DNA of 64,000 nt from the NCBI GenBank assembly GCA_005792545.1, contig SXRM01000025.1:1-64000 (forward strand), given 5' to 3'. Each line of letters begins with the position of its first letter. The first letter of the stretch is position 1. The position numbers and the translations under genes are program-made. Source of the stretch: Pseudomonadota bacterium (lineage in GTDB: Bacteria > Myxococcota_A > UBA9042). This document shows positions 1-9,625 of this stretch, one piece after another. Below the pieces are notes generated by a model. It had not been told where the DNA came from, did not search any database, and saw only the letters and a list, made by a program, of their open reading frames with translations.

Positions 1-254
1 CAACTTCAGGGACAATGCGAGCGCACAGGTGCACACAGCGCCAGAGGCCAGCGCCAGCTCGGTAACTACAGCGCAGCCCGACTCCACTGGCGACCGGACT
101 GGCATCCCATCGCTTCGTGGTTATGAATACACCCTCTAAGGAAGACCTTTTCGTCTGCCATTTGCGCACTCCTGAGTCGGCACAAGGCCAGTTCGGAACA
201 GACTGTACGCCCATTCTTGAGGTTAGCGCAACCAGCCCGGATCTCCGTTCAATC
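1..254. other. Left-edge stretch with no gene recognised
   Basis: This lies downstream of the minus-strand gene that ends at 255. No reading frame here has a recognisable protein or a convincing ribosome binding site. A plus-strand frame that opens at 117 only mirrors the minus-strand gene. No strong terminator hairpin followed by a T-tract was seen. Confidence 0.4.
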
Positions 255-1256
255 TTAGTCGCTCATGGTCCCGCGGCGCGCCCCCAACAACGCCCGCACC
301 ATCGCCTCCTGCCGCTCCAGCAGCCACTTCCGCATCGCCGTTTCCCGCGCGTCGAGGTGGCCGACCAACTCGGTTTCGCCCAGTTCCTGCGCGATCGCGC
401 GGGCCTCGTCAAGCCGCTGGTGCGCACGATCAAGAACGGGGCCGATGCCGGCAATGTAGCCAAACCGCTCACCGAGCAACGCGTTTTCGCGGACGCCGCA
501 CAGCTCTGCGACCCAGCCTCCTCGTTGGCCGCGGACATCTTCGGCCAAATCGACGACGTCCTCGAACAGCTGGTGGGCCTCGCCTAGCGCACTGAACAAC
601 GCGACTGATCTTTGGACTTCGCCGGCCTTGCCAACCCGGATGCACAGCGCAATCGACGGCAACGCCATCGGCGCGTACCGAAGTAGGCTCGCCTGCCATA
701 TCGATTCGGTCCAAGTGGCGCCGTCGACCGTCGCCTGCACTTCCACGGCCATGCCCTCGGCATACCGTGCCCAAGCCTGCGTCGCCTGTTGCAGCACCTC
801 GACTGAGCCGCGGGCGCCAGCTGCAGAAGCCAGCAAACGCAGGTGATGCGTCAGCAACACGCTGCCGGTCAATAGCGCCGTGGCTTCACTTCCAGCCGCC
901 TCGTCAAGCCGGTCGTCGTGCAACCGCACGGCCATGTAACCCAGTACGGCGGCCAGCGCCGCTTCTTGCACGGCCCGCCGCGGCACCCGCACACCCTGGC
1001 GACGCAAACGGCGCCCACAAAACCAGGGCAGCAGCGGCAACGGCAGCGCCAGTGCCGGTGGCACGCCCGCGGCTTTGGCCGGCCTCGGCAGCCGCAAACG
1101 GTCCCACAGTGCATTAAAATCGTGTTGCTGCGACGGGCCTAGCTGGCCACAGATCGTTTCTGCACCCGCCGCAAGCGCTCGCGCGGCAGCGGGCCAGTCC
1201 GGCGGTGCGGCGGCTCGCGCAGCGCGCCGAGTCGCTGAGGCCTTTGCCGCGATCAC
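255..1256 (-). CDS. Isoprenoid-synthase-like (class I prenyltransferase fold) protein
   Basis: A 333-residue, mostly helical protein. Two aspartate-rich motifs stand in the order expected for class I trans-prenyltransferases and related all-alpha isoprenoid enzymes: LHDDRLDE (a DDxxD pattern) near residue 115 and LFEDVVDLAED near residue 240. These are the motifs that bind diphosphate through Mg2+ in that fold. Overall similarity to known polyprenyl synthases is low, so the substrate is unknown and it may be a divergent or non-catalytic member. I chose the GTG start at 1256 because it overlaps the stop codon of the upstream decarboxylase gene by four bases (GTGA), which suggests translational coupling. 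The in-frame extension upstream of it is low-complexity Arg/Gly/Cys-rich sequence typical of an out-of-frame reading. It is the last gene of a probable three-gene minus-strand unit. Confidence 0.6.
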   Translation of the reverse strand: MIAAKASATRRAARAAAPPDWPAAARALAAGAETICGQLGPSQQHDFNALWDRLRLPRPAKAAGVPPALALPLPLLPWFCGRRLRRQGVRVPRRAVQEAALAAVLGYMAVRLHDDRLDEAAGSEATALLTGSVLLTHHLRLLASAAGARGSVEVLQQATQAWARYAEGMAVEVQATVDGATWTESIWQASLLRYAPMALPSIALCIRVGKAGEVQRSVALFSALGEAHQLFEDVVDLAEDVRGQRGGWVAELCGVRENALLGERFGYIAGIGPVLDRAHQRLDEARAIAQELGETELVGHLDARETAMRKWLLERQEAMVRALLGARRGTMSD

Positions 1257-2029
1257 GCCGAAACGACCAGTTCCACAGCAGCAAGCCCCGCGACGTCCAG
1301 TCGTACGACCGCCGCAGCTTCCAACGCCACCGCCGCAGTCGCTGCGCCGCTCAACACCACGCAACCCGCCGGCACATGCAGGCCGTATTCGCCAGCGAGG
1401 TCGCCCAACTGCTGCAGCGACACCACCGGATCGCCCGAGATCTCTGAAGACCGACCGACCGCGGCGACGACGCCATGGACGACCATGCGCACCTCGACGT
1501 CGCGCACATCGACGTCGGCAGGGTCGCGCCACGACCCGACCACAAAGCGGAACGAGCTGCTGTTGTCCGCCACCACATCGGGCAATGAAAAGTACTTGAA
1601 GCCCACGTAGCGCGAATCCAGCACCTCCAGCGCCGCCGCCACGCCGTCGACGCACGCCCAGGCCTCGGCCCGCGTCATCCTCGAGCGCAGGGGCCGCGCC
1701 AGCCGAAAGGCAATCTCCGGCTCAACTTTGCAGTGGATGGCATCCCGCAGCGCCAGCGTGCCGGCGTCCGCGACCTGCATGGCATCGGTCAGCACGCCAT
1801 ACACCGGCGCGTGCAGGTTCATCTGCCGGCGCTTGCCCTCGCTGGTCAGGCCCATTTTGACCGCGACGACGCGCTCGCCCGCCGCTTCGCGCAGCGCGAT
1901 ACCTGCCGCCTGCACCGCATAGGCCTCTTGCAGCGACAGGTCGGGATGGTCGGCGGTCAAGCGTGCGATTTCGCGCCGCTCGAGTCGCGCCGCGTGCAGG
2001 CGCAGAGCCAGTGCATCGATGTCGGTCAC
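1253..2029 (-). CDS. 2-oxo-3-hexenedioate decarboxylase / 2-keto-4-pentenoate hydratase family enzyme
   Basis: A 258-residue protein, the usual length for the 4-oxalocrotonate decarboxylase (DmpH/XylI) and 2-hydroxypentadienoate hydratase (DmpE/XylJ) family of the meta-cleavage pathway. Family-like features include VAVKMGLTSEGKRRQM near residues 55-70, the metal-ligand region HCKVEPEIAF near 105 and the conserved ALEVLDSRY segment near 140. Those enzymes decarboxylate or hydrate 2-oxo acids formed from ring-cleavage products, using Mg2+. No other catabolic gene is nearby, so pathway membership is unproven. The GTG start at 2029 lies five bases after the stop of the upstream giant lipoprotein gene, and the gene ends inside the start of the isoprenoid-synthase-like gene. 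Decarboxylase and hydratase cannot be told apart from sequence alone. Confidence 0.8.
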   Translation of the reverse strand: MTDIDALALRLHAARLERREIARLTADHPDLSLQEAYAVQAAGIALREAAGERVVAVKMGLTSEGKRRQMNLHAPVYGVLTDAMQVADAGTLALRDAIHCKVEPEIAFRLARPLRSRMTRAEAWACVDGVAAALEVLDSRYVGFKYFSLPDVVADNSSSFRFVVGSWRDPADVDVRDVEVRMVVHGVVAAVGRSSEISGDPVVSLQQLGDLAGEYGLHVPAGCVVLSGAATAAVALEAAAVVRLDVAGLAAVELVVSA

Positions 2030-2034
2030 GGGGC

Positions 2035-5000
2035 CTACTGTGCGCAGATGGTGCAGGCCCCGCCGGCGCAACCCTTGCACTGGGTCTGGTAGGTCGCCGG
2101 GTTGCACAAGATGACGACGCCCGTCCCGGTCGCACACTTGAGGCCAACCGTGGTGTTGAAGGCGTGGGCGCAGCCGGTGGTGGCGTTGCAGGTGTCGGTG
2201 GTGCAGTTGCAACCGTCGTCGCAGTTCTTCTTGGTCAACCCCGCCTGGCACTTGCCGGCGCTGCAGAAGTCGCCCACGGTACACGCGTTGCCGTCGGTAC
2301 AGGTCGTGCCCACCAACAGCGTGAAGTTGCACTTGCCGGCCGCGTCGCAGGCGTCGCTGGTGCACACGTTGTTGTCGTTGCACGGCGTCGCCGGGCCGGG
2401 GTTGCACTTGCCGTCTTTGCAGGCGTCGCCGACGGTGCAGTTGTTGCCATCGCTACACACCCCGCCTGTCGCCGGCGTGAACACGCACGACCCGGTCTTG
2501 CCGTCGCACTTGTCGGTCGTGCACGGGTTGTTGTCGTTGCACGCGACCGGGATGCCACCGCCGCACAGACCGTTGGTGCACTTTTCGCCGGTGGTGCACA
2601 GGTCGTTGTCATTGCACTGACCGATGCTCAGTTTGACGTTGAGGCAGGCGCCCGTCGCGGCTGTGCACGAGTCGATGGTACAGGCGTTCTTGTCGTCGCA
2701 ATCGGTGGCGGTGCCGCCGACACACTTGCCTGCTGCGCACTTGTCGCCGGCCGTGCACTTGCTCAGGTCGTCGCAAGGCGCCGCGTTGAACGGGTTGCTG
2801 CACAGGCCGGTCGCTGCATCGCACTTGTCGTCGGTGCACACGTTGGTGTCGGCGCAGGGCTTGGGCGTGCCAGCCGTGCAAAGTCCAGCCTTGCACAGGT
2901 CGCCGATCGTGCACTTGCTGCCGTCTTCGCAACCGATGCTGTTGGCGGTGTTGACGCAGCCGGTGGCCGCCACGCAGCTGTCGGTCGTGCACACGTTGCC
3001 GTCGTCGCAGACCTTGGTGCCCGAGCCCACGCACTTGCCCGACAAGCAGACGTCAGTCAGCGTGCAGGCGTTGTTGTCGGTGCATGTGCCGGCGCTGGGC
3101 ACGGCCACGCAGGCGCCGGTCAGGGTATTGCAGCTGTCCGCGGTGCACGGGTTGCCGTCGTTGCAGATGGCCACTTTACCAGCGACACAATTGCCCGTAG
3201 CACACACATCGCCGATGGTGCAGGCGTTGTTGTCGCTGCACGGCGCGGTGTTGTTGACGAACACGCAGGTGCCGGTCTTGCTGTCGCAGCTGTCCGTCGT
3301 GCACAAGTTCTTGTCGTCGCAGACGGTCTTGCTGAGCGCGACGCACTTGCCACCGCTGCACACGTCGCCGCTGGTGCACAGGTCATTGTCGGTGCACGGC
3401 GCGGTGTTGGCGTTGAACTTGCAACCGGTAGTCGGCTGACAGACATCATCGGTGCATGGAGTCTTGTCGTCACAGGTCTGCACCACGCCACCGCACTTGC
3501 CGACGACGCATTTGTCGCCGGTCGTACAGGCATTGCCGTCGTTGCAGGTCGTGCCATCGAGCGCCACGTAGGTGCACTTGCCGCCTGTCGACGACAGCAG
3601 GCAGCTGTCGGTTGTGCATGCGTTGTTGTCGTTGCATTGGGCAGGCAGCGAGCACGGGCAGGTGGCCAAGGGCTTGCCGACGCACACGCCGCTGGCGCAA
3701 GTATCGCTGCCGGTGCACGGGTTGCCGTCGTTGCACGTGCCAGTGGCAGGCAGCGTCAGGCACTTGCCGCTGGTCGGGTCGCACTTGTCGGTCGTGCACA
3801 CGTTGTTGTCGTTGCAGTCGGTGGTGGCCTTGGGCACGCACTTGCCGCTGGCGCATGCCTCGCCCTGGGTGCAGGCGCTGCCGTCGTTGCACGGCAGCAG
3901 GTTGGGCGTGTTGACGCACAGGCCGGTCAGCGAGCTGCACGCGTCGTCGGTGCAACTGTTGTTGTCGTTGCAGTTGGTGGGCTTGCCGGCGCACAAGCCG
4001 CCGCTGCAGGTGTCGGTCTGGGTGCAGGCGTTGCCGTCGTTGCAAGGCAGCGTGTTGTTCACGAACAGGCACTTGCCGGTCGCCGCGTCGCAGACGTCGG
4101 TGGTGCACGGCTTGCTGTCGTTGCATGTCACTGCCGGCTTGCCGGCGCACTTGCCGAGCGCGCAAACATCGCCCGTCGTGCACAGGCTGTTGTCGTCGCA
4201 CGGCAAGGTGTTGGCATTATTCAGGCACTTGCCGGTTTTGGTGTCGCACAGGTCGGTGGTGCACACGTTGTTGTCGTCGCAGTTCACGCTCGGCTTACCC
4301 ACGCACTTGCCGAGCACGCAAGCGTCGCCGCTGGTGCACAGGTTGGCGTCGTCACACAGAGCGGTGATGGCCTGGCTGGCGCACGCGCCGGTCGCGACGT
4401 TGCAGCTGTCTTGCGTGCACGGGTTGTTGTCGTCGCAGTTCTTGTTGGCCTTGGGGATGCACTTGCCAGCGCTGCAGGTGTCTTCCAAGGTGCACGGGTT
4501 GCCGTCGTTGCATAGCGCCGTGGTGTTGGCGTTGAGGCACAGGCCGGTCTTGCTGTCGCAGCTGTCGGCGGTGCAGGCGTTGCCGTCGTCGCAGTTCTTG
4601 ACCTTGCCGACGCACTTGCCGGCCGCGCACCCGTCCGCAGTCGTGCACAGCTGACCGTCGTCGCAGCCACCGGCGTTGAGCGGCGCATGGACGCACTTGT
4701 CCAACGCCGTATTGCACGAATCGGTGGTGCAGACATTGCTGTCGTCGCAGCCGATGGTCTTGGGTACGCACGACCCGGTGGCCGAGCAAGTTCCGGCGGT
4801 GTTGCAGGGCTTGCCGTCATCGCACAGCGTGCCGGCGACCGCGATCTTGTTGACGCACTTGCCCACAAGGCAGCTGTCGGTCGTGCACGGGTTGCCGTCG
4901 TTGCAAACGGTCGCCGCGTTGAGCAACGTACACGCACAACTGCTAGTACCCGCGGTGCAGGCGCCGCCCTTGCACAGGTCGCCGACGGTGCACTTGTTGC

Positions 5001-8000
5001 CGTCTTCGCAGGCTACGCCGTCCTGGTTGGCAAAGCTGCACTTGCCAGTGGTGCCGTCGCACTTGTTGGCCGTGCACGGGTTTTGATCGTCGCACAACAC
5101 CGCCGCACCGGCGCATGCACCGTTTGCGCAAAGGTCGCCGACGGTGCACAGCGTGCCGTCATTGCACGGGCCGCTGTTGAACTTGGTCGCGCACTTGCCG
5201 GTCTGCGGGTCGCAGAAGTCATCGGTGCAGACGTTGTTGTCGTCGCAGGCAAGCGGCTTGCCAGGCAGGCACTTGCCGAGCGCGCAGGTGTCGTTGGTGG
5301 TGCAAATATTGCCGTCGCTGCAGGTGGCGGCGTTCGGCAGGTTGACGCAGGCGCCGAGCTTGGCGTCGCACGAATCGGTGGTGCACGGGTTGTTGTCGTT
5401 GCAGGCCTTGACCGGGCCGGGCGCGCACTTGCCGGACGCGCAAGCGTCGTTGTCGGTGCACGGGTTGTTGTCCGAGCAGCTGCCGGCGGCGGGCGAGGTC
5501 GCACACTGCCCGGTCGCGGTGTCGCACTGGTCGGTGGTGCAAGGGTTGTTGTCGTTGCAGACCACCGGCTTGCCGGGCGTGCACACTTTGTTGGCACAGA
5601 CATCACCGCTGGTGCACTTGCTGCCGTCTTCGCACACCGCGGTGTTGGCGGTGTGGACGCAGCCGAGCTTGGCGTCGCACTTGTCGTCGGTGCAGGCGTT
5701 CTTGTCGTTGCAACCGAGCGCGGCGCCGGCAACGCACTTGCCGTTGGTGCACTTGTCACCGGCGGTGCAGACGTTGCCGTCGGCATCGCACGGCTTGCCT
5801 TCGCCAGCAGGCGCGGGGCCGCACAGGCCGGTGTCGGGGTTGCAGGTGCTGGTCGTGCACGCCACTGTGCCCGGCGCGCAAGTGACGGCCGTCTTGGGGT
5901 CCACCTTGCAGGTGTGCGGCACCGTGTTGGTGTCGCAGAACAGTGTGCCATTGCACTTGTCGCCGTCCTCCAGGCCAGAGCAATCGGCGGTGGTCTGGCA
6001 CACGCACAGGTTCTTGCCCGAGACGCACTTGCCGTTGGCGCAGGCGTCGCCGTCGGTGCAGGCGCTGCCATCTTCGCACGGCTCGGTGCTGTTGGTGTGG
6101 GTGCAGCCGGTCTTGGGGTCGCATTCGTCGGTGGTGCAGGCGTTGCCGTCGGCGCAGGAAACGGTGGCCTCTTTGGCAATGCCGACACACACGCCGGCCG
6201 TGCAGCCGTCGAACTCAGTGCACTCGTTGCCGTCGCTGCATGGTGCTGAGGCATCGGCGTGGGTGCAACCGGCCGTACTGTCGCAGGCGTCGCTTGTACA
6301 TGGGTTCTTGTCGTCGCAGTCGACCGCCTTGCCGGCGCAGCCCTTGTCGCCGCAAATGTCGCCGTCGGTGCAGGCGCTGCCGTCGCTGCAGGGGCTGTTG
6401 GCGGGCTTGGCGCTGCTGGCACAGGCGCCGTCGAGCGGGTTGCAAGCCCCGGTCATGCACGGGTCGGCAACGTCGCACACCTTGGCCGCGCCGGCCGTGC
6501 ATTTGCCGCCCGCGCAGATATCGCTGGTGGTGCACAGGTCGCCGTCTTCGCACTGGTTGCCGTCTTGCGCAGTGGCGGTGCAGCCGGCGGCAGTGTCGCA
6601 CGCGTCGGCGGTGCACGGATTCTTGTCGTCGCAAGCCACGGCCTCGCCGGTGCACTTGCCGCCCTTGCAGGCGTCGGCGCCGGTGCACACGCTGCCGTCG
6701 CTGCACTCGGTGCCGTCGGCAAAGTCTGCGTGGGTGCAAGCGCCCGTCGCTTTGTCGCAGTTGTCGGCGGTGCAGGCGATTTTGTCGTTACAGTCCACGG
6801 GCGCGCCGGCGGCGCACTTGCCGGCCAGGCAGCTGTCGTCCTTGGTGCAGGGGTTGCCGTCAGCGTCGCAGGGGCTGGCGTCGGCCTTGTCGGTGGCGGT
6901 GCAGCCCTTGGCGGGGTCGCAAGCGTCATCGGTGCAGGGGTTGCTGTCGTCGCACTTGGTCACGGCCGCGCCGCCACAGGTGCCGTCCTTGCAGGTGTCG
7001 CCGCTGGTGCACGCGTTGCCGTCGTCGCAGGCGTCGCTGTTGGGCGTGTTGACGCAGCCGGACTTGGGATCGCAGCTGTCCGTCGTGCACGGATTGCCGT
7101 CGGCGCAGGTCGCCTCATCGGTCTGGCCGTCGCAGTCGTCGTCAAGGCCGTTGCAGGACTCGGCTGCAGGCGCGGGCGCCGAGCAAGCGCCCAAGCCCTT
7201 GTCGGTGCAGGTCCGCGTGCCCTTGCAGGCGCCAGCTTCGTTGGCATTCTCGCAGGCGGTGGCGAGCGCTGCTGCCACGGCCTTTTCGCTGCATGCGCAG
7301 GTGCCGGGGGCGGTGTCGCCGACCTTGTCGGGGGCCTTGATACAGCGCAGCGCTTTGGCGCCAGCTTCGTCGGCCATCTCTTTGCACTGATAGCCGCTGC
7401 CGCAGTCGGCGTCGACTGTGCAGGCGTTGGCGCAGAACGAACCCAACGCCGGGCTGTACGTCACGCAAGCGGCCTTGTCGCCGCACTCTGCGCTGGTGGC
7501 GCAGGGGTTGCACAGCGTCGATCCGCTGGGGCCGACGCCGCCATCCAGTGGCGTCGTGTCGCTTTCGCCGGCGTCAACTGGGGTTGCCGTGTCACCCTGG
7601 CCGCCGCCGTCGGCGGGCGTACCTGTGTCTTGCGGGGTCACGGCGCCATCCGTGCCGCCGCCGGTGTCGTCCGGGGCCTTGGCGTCGCTGTCTGTGGCGG
7701 TGTCGTCCGGCGTTTTCGCGTCACTGCCCGCCGCCGTGTCGTCCGGCGACCCCGTGTCGCCCGCTGCACCGTCGCCCGCTGCACCGTCGCCAGTGATCGC
7801 GTCGTTCTGGGTCGTGCTGTCCGCGCCCGTGCCCTGGTCAGCGCCAGCGGCCGCGTCAGTCGATCCCCCGCCAGCACCATCGACACCCACCGCGACGTCG
7901 ACACCACCGCCGCTAGCCGCATCCTCGCCTTGAGTGCCGTCCGTGTTGCCGTCTTCACCACAACCCGTCGCCAACGCGCACAGCGCGATCACGGCAAGGC

Positions 8001-8055
8001 TGCGACGGTTGAACAGGGCGCGCGCAGCCGCGCTGGTACAGAGCCAGGATTTCAT
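2035..8055 (-). CDS. Giant cysteine-repeat lipoprotein (2006 aa, CTDC/EGF-like repeats)
   Basis: The start at 8055 has a GGAGAA ribosome site five bases upstream and begins a clear lipoprotein signal: a basic N-region, a hydrophobic stretch and lipobox LATGC with Cys at 32. Residues 33 to about 178 are an Ala/Gly/Asp/Thr-rich linker. A Cys-rich segment follows, with one MopE-type motif (SCNGLDDDCDGQTDEATC) near residue 310. The remainder is several dozen tandem units of the pattern C-D-D-G-N-x-C-T-x-G-D-x-C-x-x-G-K-C alternating with CDDxNPCTTDxCDxxTGxC. This resembles the Dictyostelium CTDC repeat (Pfam PF00526) and EGF-like modules, whose regularly spaced Cys and acidic residues suggest disulfide-rich, possibly Ca2+-binding rods. 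Predicted location is the outer membrane or cell surface. Its function is unknown. Two smaller enzyme genes follow closely on the same strand. Confidence 0.85.
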   Translation of the reverse strand: MKSWLCTSAAARALFNRRSLAVIALCALATGCGEDGNTDGTQGEDAASGGGVDVAVGVDGAGGGSTDAAAGADQGTGADSTTQNDAITGDGAAGDGAAGDTGSPDDTAAGSDAKTPDDTATDSDAKAPDDTGGGTDGAVTPQDTGTPADGGGQGDTATPVDAGESDTTPLDGGVGPSGSTLCNPCATSAECGDKAACVTYSPALGSFCANACTVDADCGSGYQCKEMADEAGAKALRCIKAPDKVGDTAPGTCACSEKAVAAALATACENANEAGACKGTRTCTDKGLGACSAPAPAAESCNGLDDDCDGQTDEATCADGNPCTTDSCDPKSGCVNTPNSDACDDGNACTSGDTCKDGTCGGAAVTKCDDSNPCTDDACDPAKGCTATDKADASPCDADGNPCTKDDSCLAGKCAAGAPVDCNDKIACTADNCDKATGACTHADFADGTECSDGSVCTGADACKGGKCTGEAVACDDKNPCTADACDTAAGCTATAQDGNQCEDGDLCTTSDICAGGKCTAGAAKVCDVADPCMTGACNPLDGACASSAKPANSPCSDGSACTDGDICGDKGCAGKAVDCDDKNPCTSDACDSTAGCTHADASAPCSDGNECTEFDGCTAGVCVGIAKEATVSCADGNACTTDECDPKTGCTHTNSTEPCEDGSACTDGDACANGKCVSGKNLCVCQTTADCSGLEDGDKCNGTLFCDTNTVPHTCKVDPKTAVTCAPGTVACTTSTCNPDTGLCGPAPAGEGKPCDADGNVCTAGDKCTNGKCVAGAALGCNDKNACTDDKCDAKLGCVHTANTAVCEDGSKCTSGDVCANKVCTPGKPVVCNDNNPCTTDQCDTATGQCATSPAAGSCSDNNPCTDNDACASGKCAPGPVKACNDNNPCTTDSCDAKLGACVNLPNAATCSDGNICTTNDTCALGKCLPGKPLACDDNNVCTDDFCDPQTGKCATKFNSGPCNDGTLCTVGDLCANGACAGAAVLCDDQNPCTANKCDGTTGKCSFANQDGVACEDGNKCTVGDLCKGGACTAGTSSCACTLLNAATVCNDGNPCTTDSCLVGKCVNKIAVAGTLCDDGKPCNTAGTCSATGSCVPKTIGCDDSNVCTTDSCNTALDKCVHAPLNAGGCDDGQLCTTADGCAAGKCVGKVKNCDDGNACTADSCDSKTGLCLNANTTALCNDGNPCTLEDTCSAGKCIPKANKNCDDNNPCTQDSCNVATGACASQAITALCDDANLCTSGDACVLGKCVGKPSVNCDDNNVCTTDLCDTKTGKCLNNANTLPCDDNSLCTTGDVCALGKCAGKPAVTCNDSKPCTTDVCDAATGKCLFVNNTLPCNDGNACTQTDTCSGGLCAGKPTNCNDNNSCTDDACSSLTGLCVNTPNLLPCNDGSACTQGEACASGKCVPKATTDCNDNNVCTTDKCDPTSGKCLTLPATGTCNDGNPCTGSDTCASGVCVGKPLATCPCSLPAQCNDNNACTTDSCLLSSTGGKCTYVALDGTTCNDGNACTTGDKCVVGKCGGVVQTCDDKTPCTDDVCQPTTGCKFNANTAPCTDNDLCTSGDVCSGGKCVALSKTVCDDKNLCTTDSCDSKTGTCVFVNNTAPCSDNNACTIGDVCATGNCVAGKVAICNDGNPCTADSCNTLTGACVAVPSAGTCTDNNACTLTDVCLSGKCVGSGTKVCDDGNVCTTDSCVAATGCVNTANSIGCEDGSKCTIGDLCKAGLCTAGTPKPCADTNVCTDDKCDAATGLCSNPFNAAPCDDLSKCTAGDKCAAGKCVGGTATDCDDKNACTIDSCTAATGACLNVKLSIGQCNDNDLCTTGEKCTNGLCGGGIPVACNDNNPCTTDKCDGKTGSCVFTPATGGVCSDGNNCTVGDACKDGKCNPGPATPCNDNNVCTSDACDAAGKCNFTLLVGTTCTDGNACTVGDFCSAGKCQAGLTKKNCDDGCNCTTDTCNATTGCAHAFNTTVGLKCATGTGVVILCNPATYQTQCKGCAGGACTICAQ

Positions 8056-8350
8056 GGTGGTTCTCCAAACCGTGGTCGCGTCGCAGGCGTAGCACCGCGC
8101 GCGAGCCGGGTCGAGGCTGGGGCAACGCCACCCTCGCGACGTTGCTCGCCCTCGTGCCGTTGCCGTGGGGCCAGTGGCCGCCAGAGCGGCACAGTCATAC
8201 ACGATTGGCGGTCGCAGGCGCAAGGCGATCGGCGGTCGTGGGTCTAATTGTGCCCCTCGCTGTGGGTGCTCGTCTTCGCAGTGGTTCCGTTCCGATCCGT
8301 TTCGCCGCACCATGGGCAGTAGCGGGGCTGGGTCTGGCCCGGTGGCGTCG
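8056..8350. promoter_or_regulatory. Divergent intergenic region between two lipoprotein genes
   Basis: These 295 bases separate the minus-strand 2006-residue lipoprotein from a plus-strand lipoprotein. Both promoters must lie here or nearby. The only element I can place with confidence is the GGAGAA ribosome site just upstream of 8055. No convincing -10/-35 pair or operator palindrome was identified in this GC-rich stretch. Confidence 0.4.
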
Positions 8351-9625
8351 ATGCGCAAATTCGCGGTCTTGTATGTTGCTGTTGCGGTCTGGACCGCCTG
8401 TGGTCGCGCCGGCGGGTCGAGCATGCCGGCTGCGGGGGCCACGGACTTACCTGCCGTGCAGCATGGTGAGCCCGCTGCACTCCGCGAGCCAGGGCAGCCT
8501 TTGCCGAGCCTGGCGGCAACGACTGCTGCTGCGGACGTCGCCGCGCCGACTGCCGAAGCCACTGCATCGACGGCCCCGGCGCCGGCACAGGCGTCAACGC
8601 CGACGTCTGCCTTGCCGCCGGAAGGTTCGCTGCTAGGCCTGCGCGACGGCCCGCGCTGGCTCGGGGCTGTCGGCACGTGGTTGCGCAAAACCGATCCGGA
8701 CATGGCAGTGGCTCAAAGCGGCGCCGTCGTGGGTAGTGCGGCGGCACCGGCCCAATGGCGGATCCAAGCCAACAGTGCTGCGGTCCTATGGCCAGCAGCG
8801 GGGCTGGCCTGGCATTTCGGCGCGCAAGGCTGCGCGGTTTTTGCGGCGACGGCAGCGCCGGCCGGTCAGGGTGGCAAGTGCGCGCCGACCGATGAAGGGG
8901 CGGCAACAGTGCAGCTTGCTGTGCTGGCGCTAGCGCGAGCGGACGTAGCCGCGAACCTGATTATTGAGACCCTGGATGTGCACGGCACTGGGGTGGACGC
9001 CGTTGTCGCCGCGACGTTGGCCTTGCCGGCCTGGCGCGCGCGCTGGCAGCTGCGCGCGCACGCGGACGGTCGCTTGCTGGCCGTCGCCTGGCCACGGGCA
9101 GGTGTAGAACTCGCGTCCCAGTCCGGCACCTGGCGGGTCAGCCAGCACGGACAGGCGCTGTTTGAGGTGCGATTTCTCAAGGCTGCACCCGACACACCGG
9201 GCGCCGTGCTTGAGGTGCCCTACGATGGCCGCGGCGATCCTGACGAAGCCATCGCCAGCGCTGCGCGGAGCGCCGACCTGATTCCGCTCGGCCCGGTGGC
9301 CGTGGTGCTGGAGTGGCAACCGCCGAAGCTGCGCATCGTCTCGGCGCGCCGCGCGGTGCTGGCAGCGCCGCGGGGCCTCGCTCAGGGTGCGGTTTTGCAG
9401 GCGCAGCCAGCAGCGCCGCTGTTTACCCAGCCGATCGTGCTATCGCGGCAAAATGCCGCGCAAGCCCTGCGGGACGCACCCGCTGGCTGCATCGAAGCGG
9501 TCTTGCTCGGCGACGCCACCACGGACCGCGGCGAGGCGATCGCTGGCGCTTCCTTGGCGCTGGTGCGCCGTTGCCACTTGGCCGCGGCTAAACCGCCCGA
9601 TCCGGCGGGGCCTGATAGACCTTGA
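8351..9625 (+). CDS. Lipoprotein of unknown function
   Basis: A 424-residue protein that starts with a short signal ending in the lipobox-like VWTAC (Cys at 14), so it is probably lipid-anchored. An Ala/Pro/Thr-rich linker covers roughly residues 20-90. The rest is an Ala/Leu-rich globular region with several segments of likely beta strands (for example LRAHADGRLLAVAWPRAGVE). No catalytic motif or known domain was recognised. An upstream in-frame ATG at 8312 exists, but it would put Gly/Ser-rich sequence before the signal peptide, so 8351 was chosen; no strong ribosome site decides between them. Its 3' end overlaps that of the convergent gene 9588-10457 by 38 bases. Confidence 0.65.
   Translation: MRKFAVLYVAVAVWTACGRAGGSSMPAAGATDLPAVQHGEPAALREPGQPLPSLAATTAAADVAAPTAEATASTAPAPAQASTPTSALPPEGSLLGLRDGPRWLGAVGTWLRKTDPDMAVAQSGAVVGSAAAPAQWRIQANSAAVLWPAAGLAWHFGAQGCAVFAATAAPAGQGGKCAPTDEGAATVQLAVLALARADVAANLIIETLDVHGTGVDAVVAATLALPAWRARWQLRAHADGRLLAVAWPRAGVELASQSGTWRVSQHGQALFEVRFLKAAPDTPGAVLEVPYDGRGDPDEAIASAARSADLIPLGPVAVVLEWQPPKLRIVSARRAVLAAPRGLAQGAVLQAQPAAPLFTQPIVLSRQNAAQALRDAPAGCIEAVLLGDATTDRGEAIAGASLALVRRCHLAAAKPPDPAGPDRP

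Noticed and set aside
1963-4515. 850-codon open frame on the plus strand
   Set aside because: It is antisense to the cysteine-repeat lipoprotein. Repetition and codon bias of that gene remove stops from the other strand, giving Ala/Val/Gly-rich artificial protein.
2035-8055. CRISPR-like appearance of regularly spaced short DNA repeats
   Set aside because: The repeats are codons of a protein repeat (period near 40-46 codons with variable sequence), not identical repeats with unique spacers.
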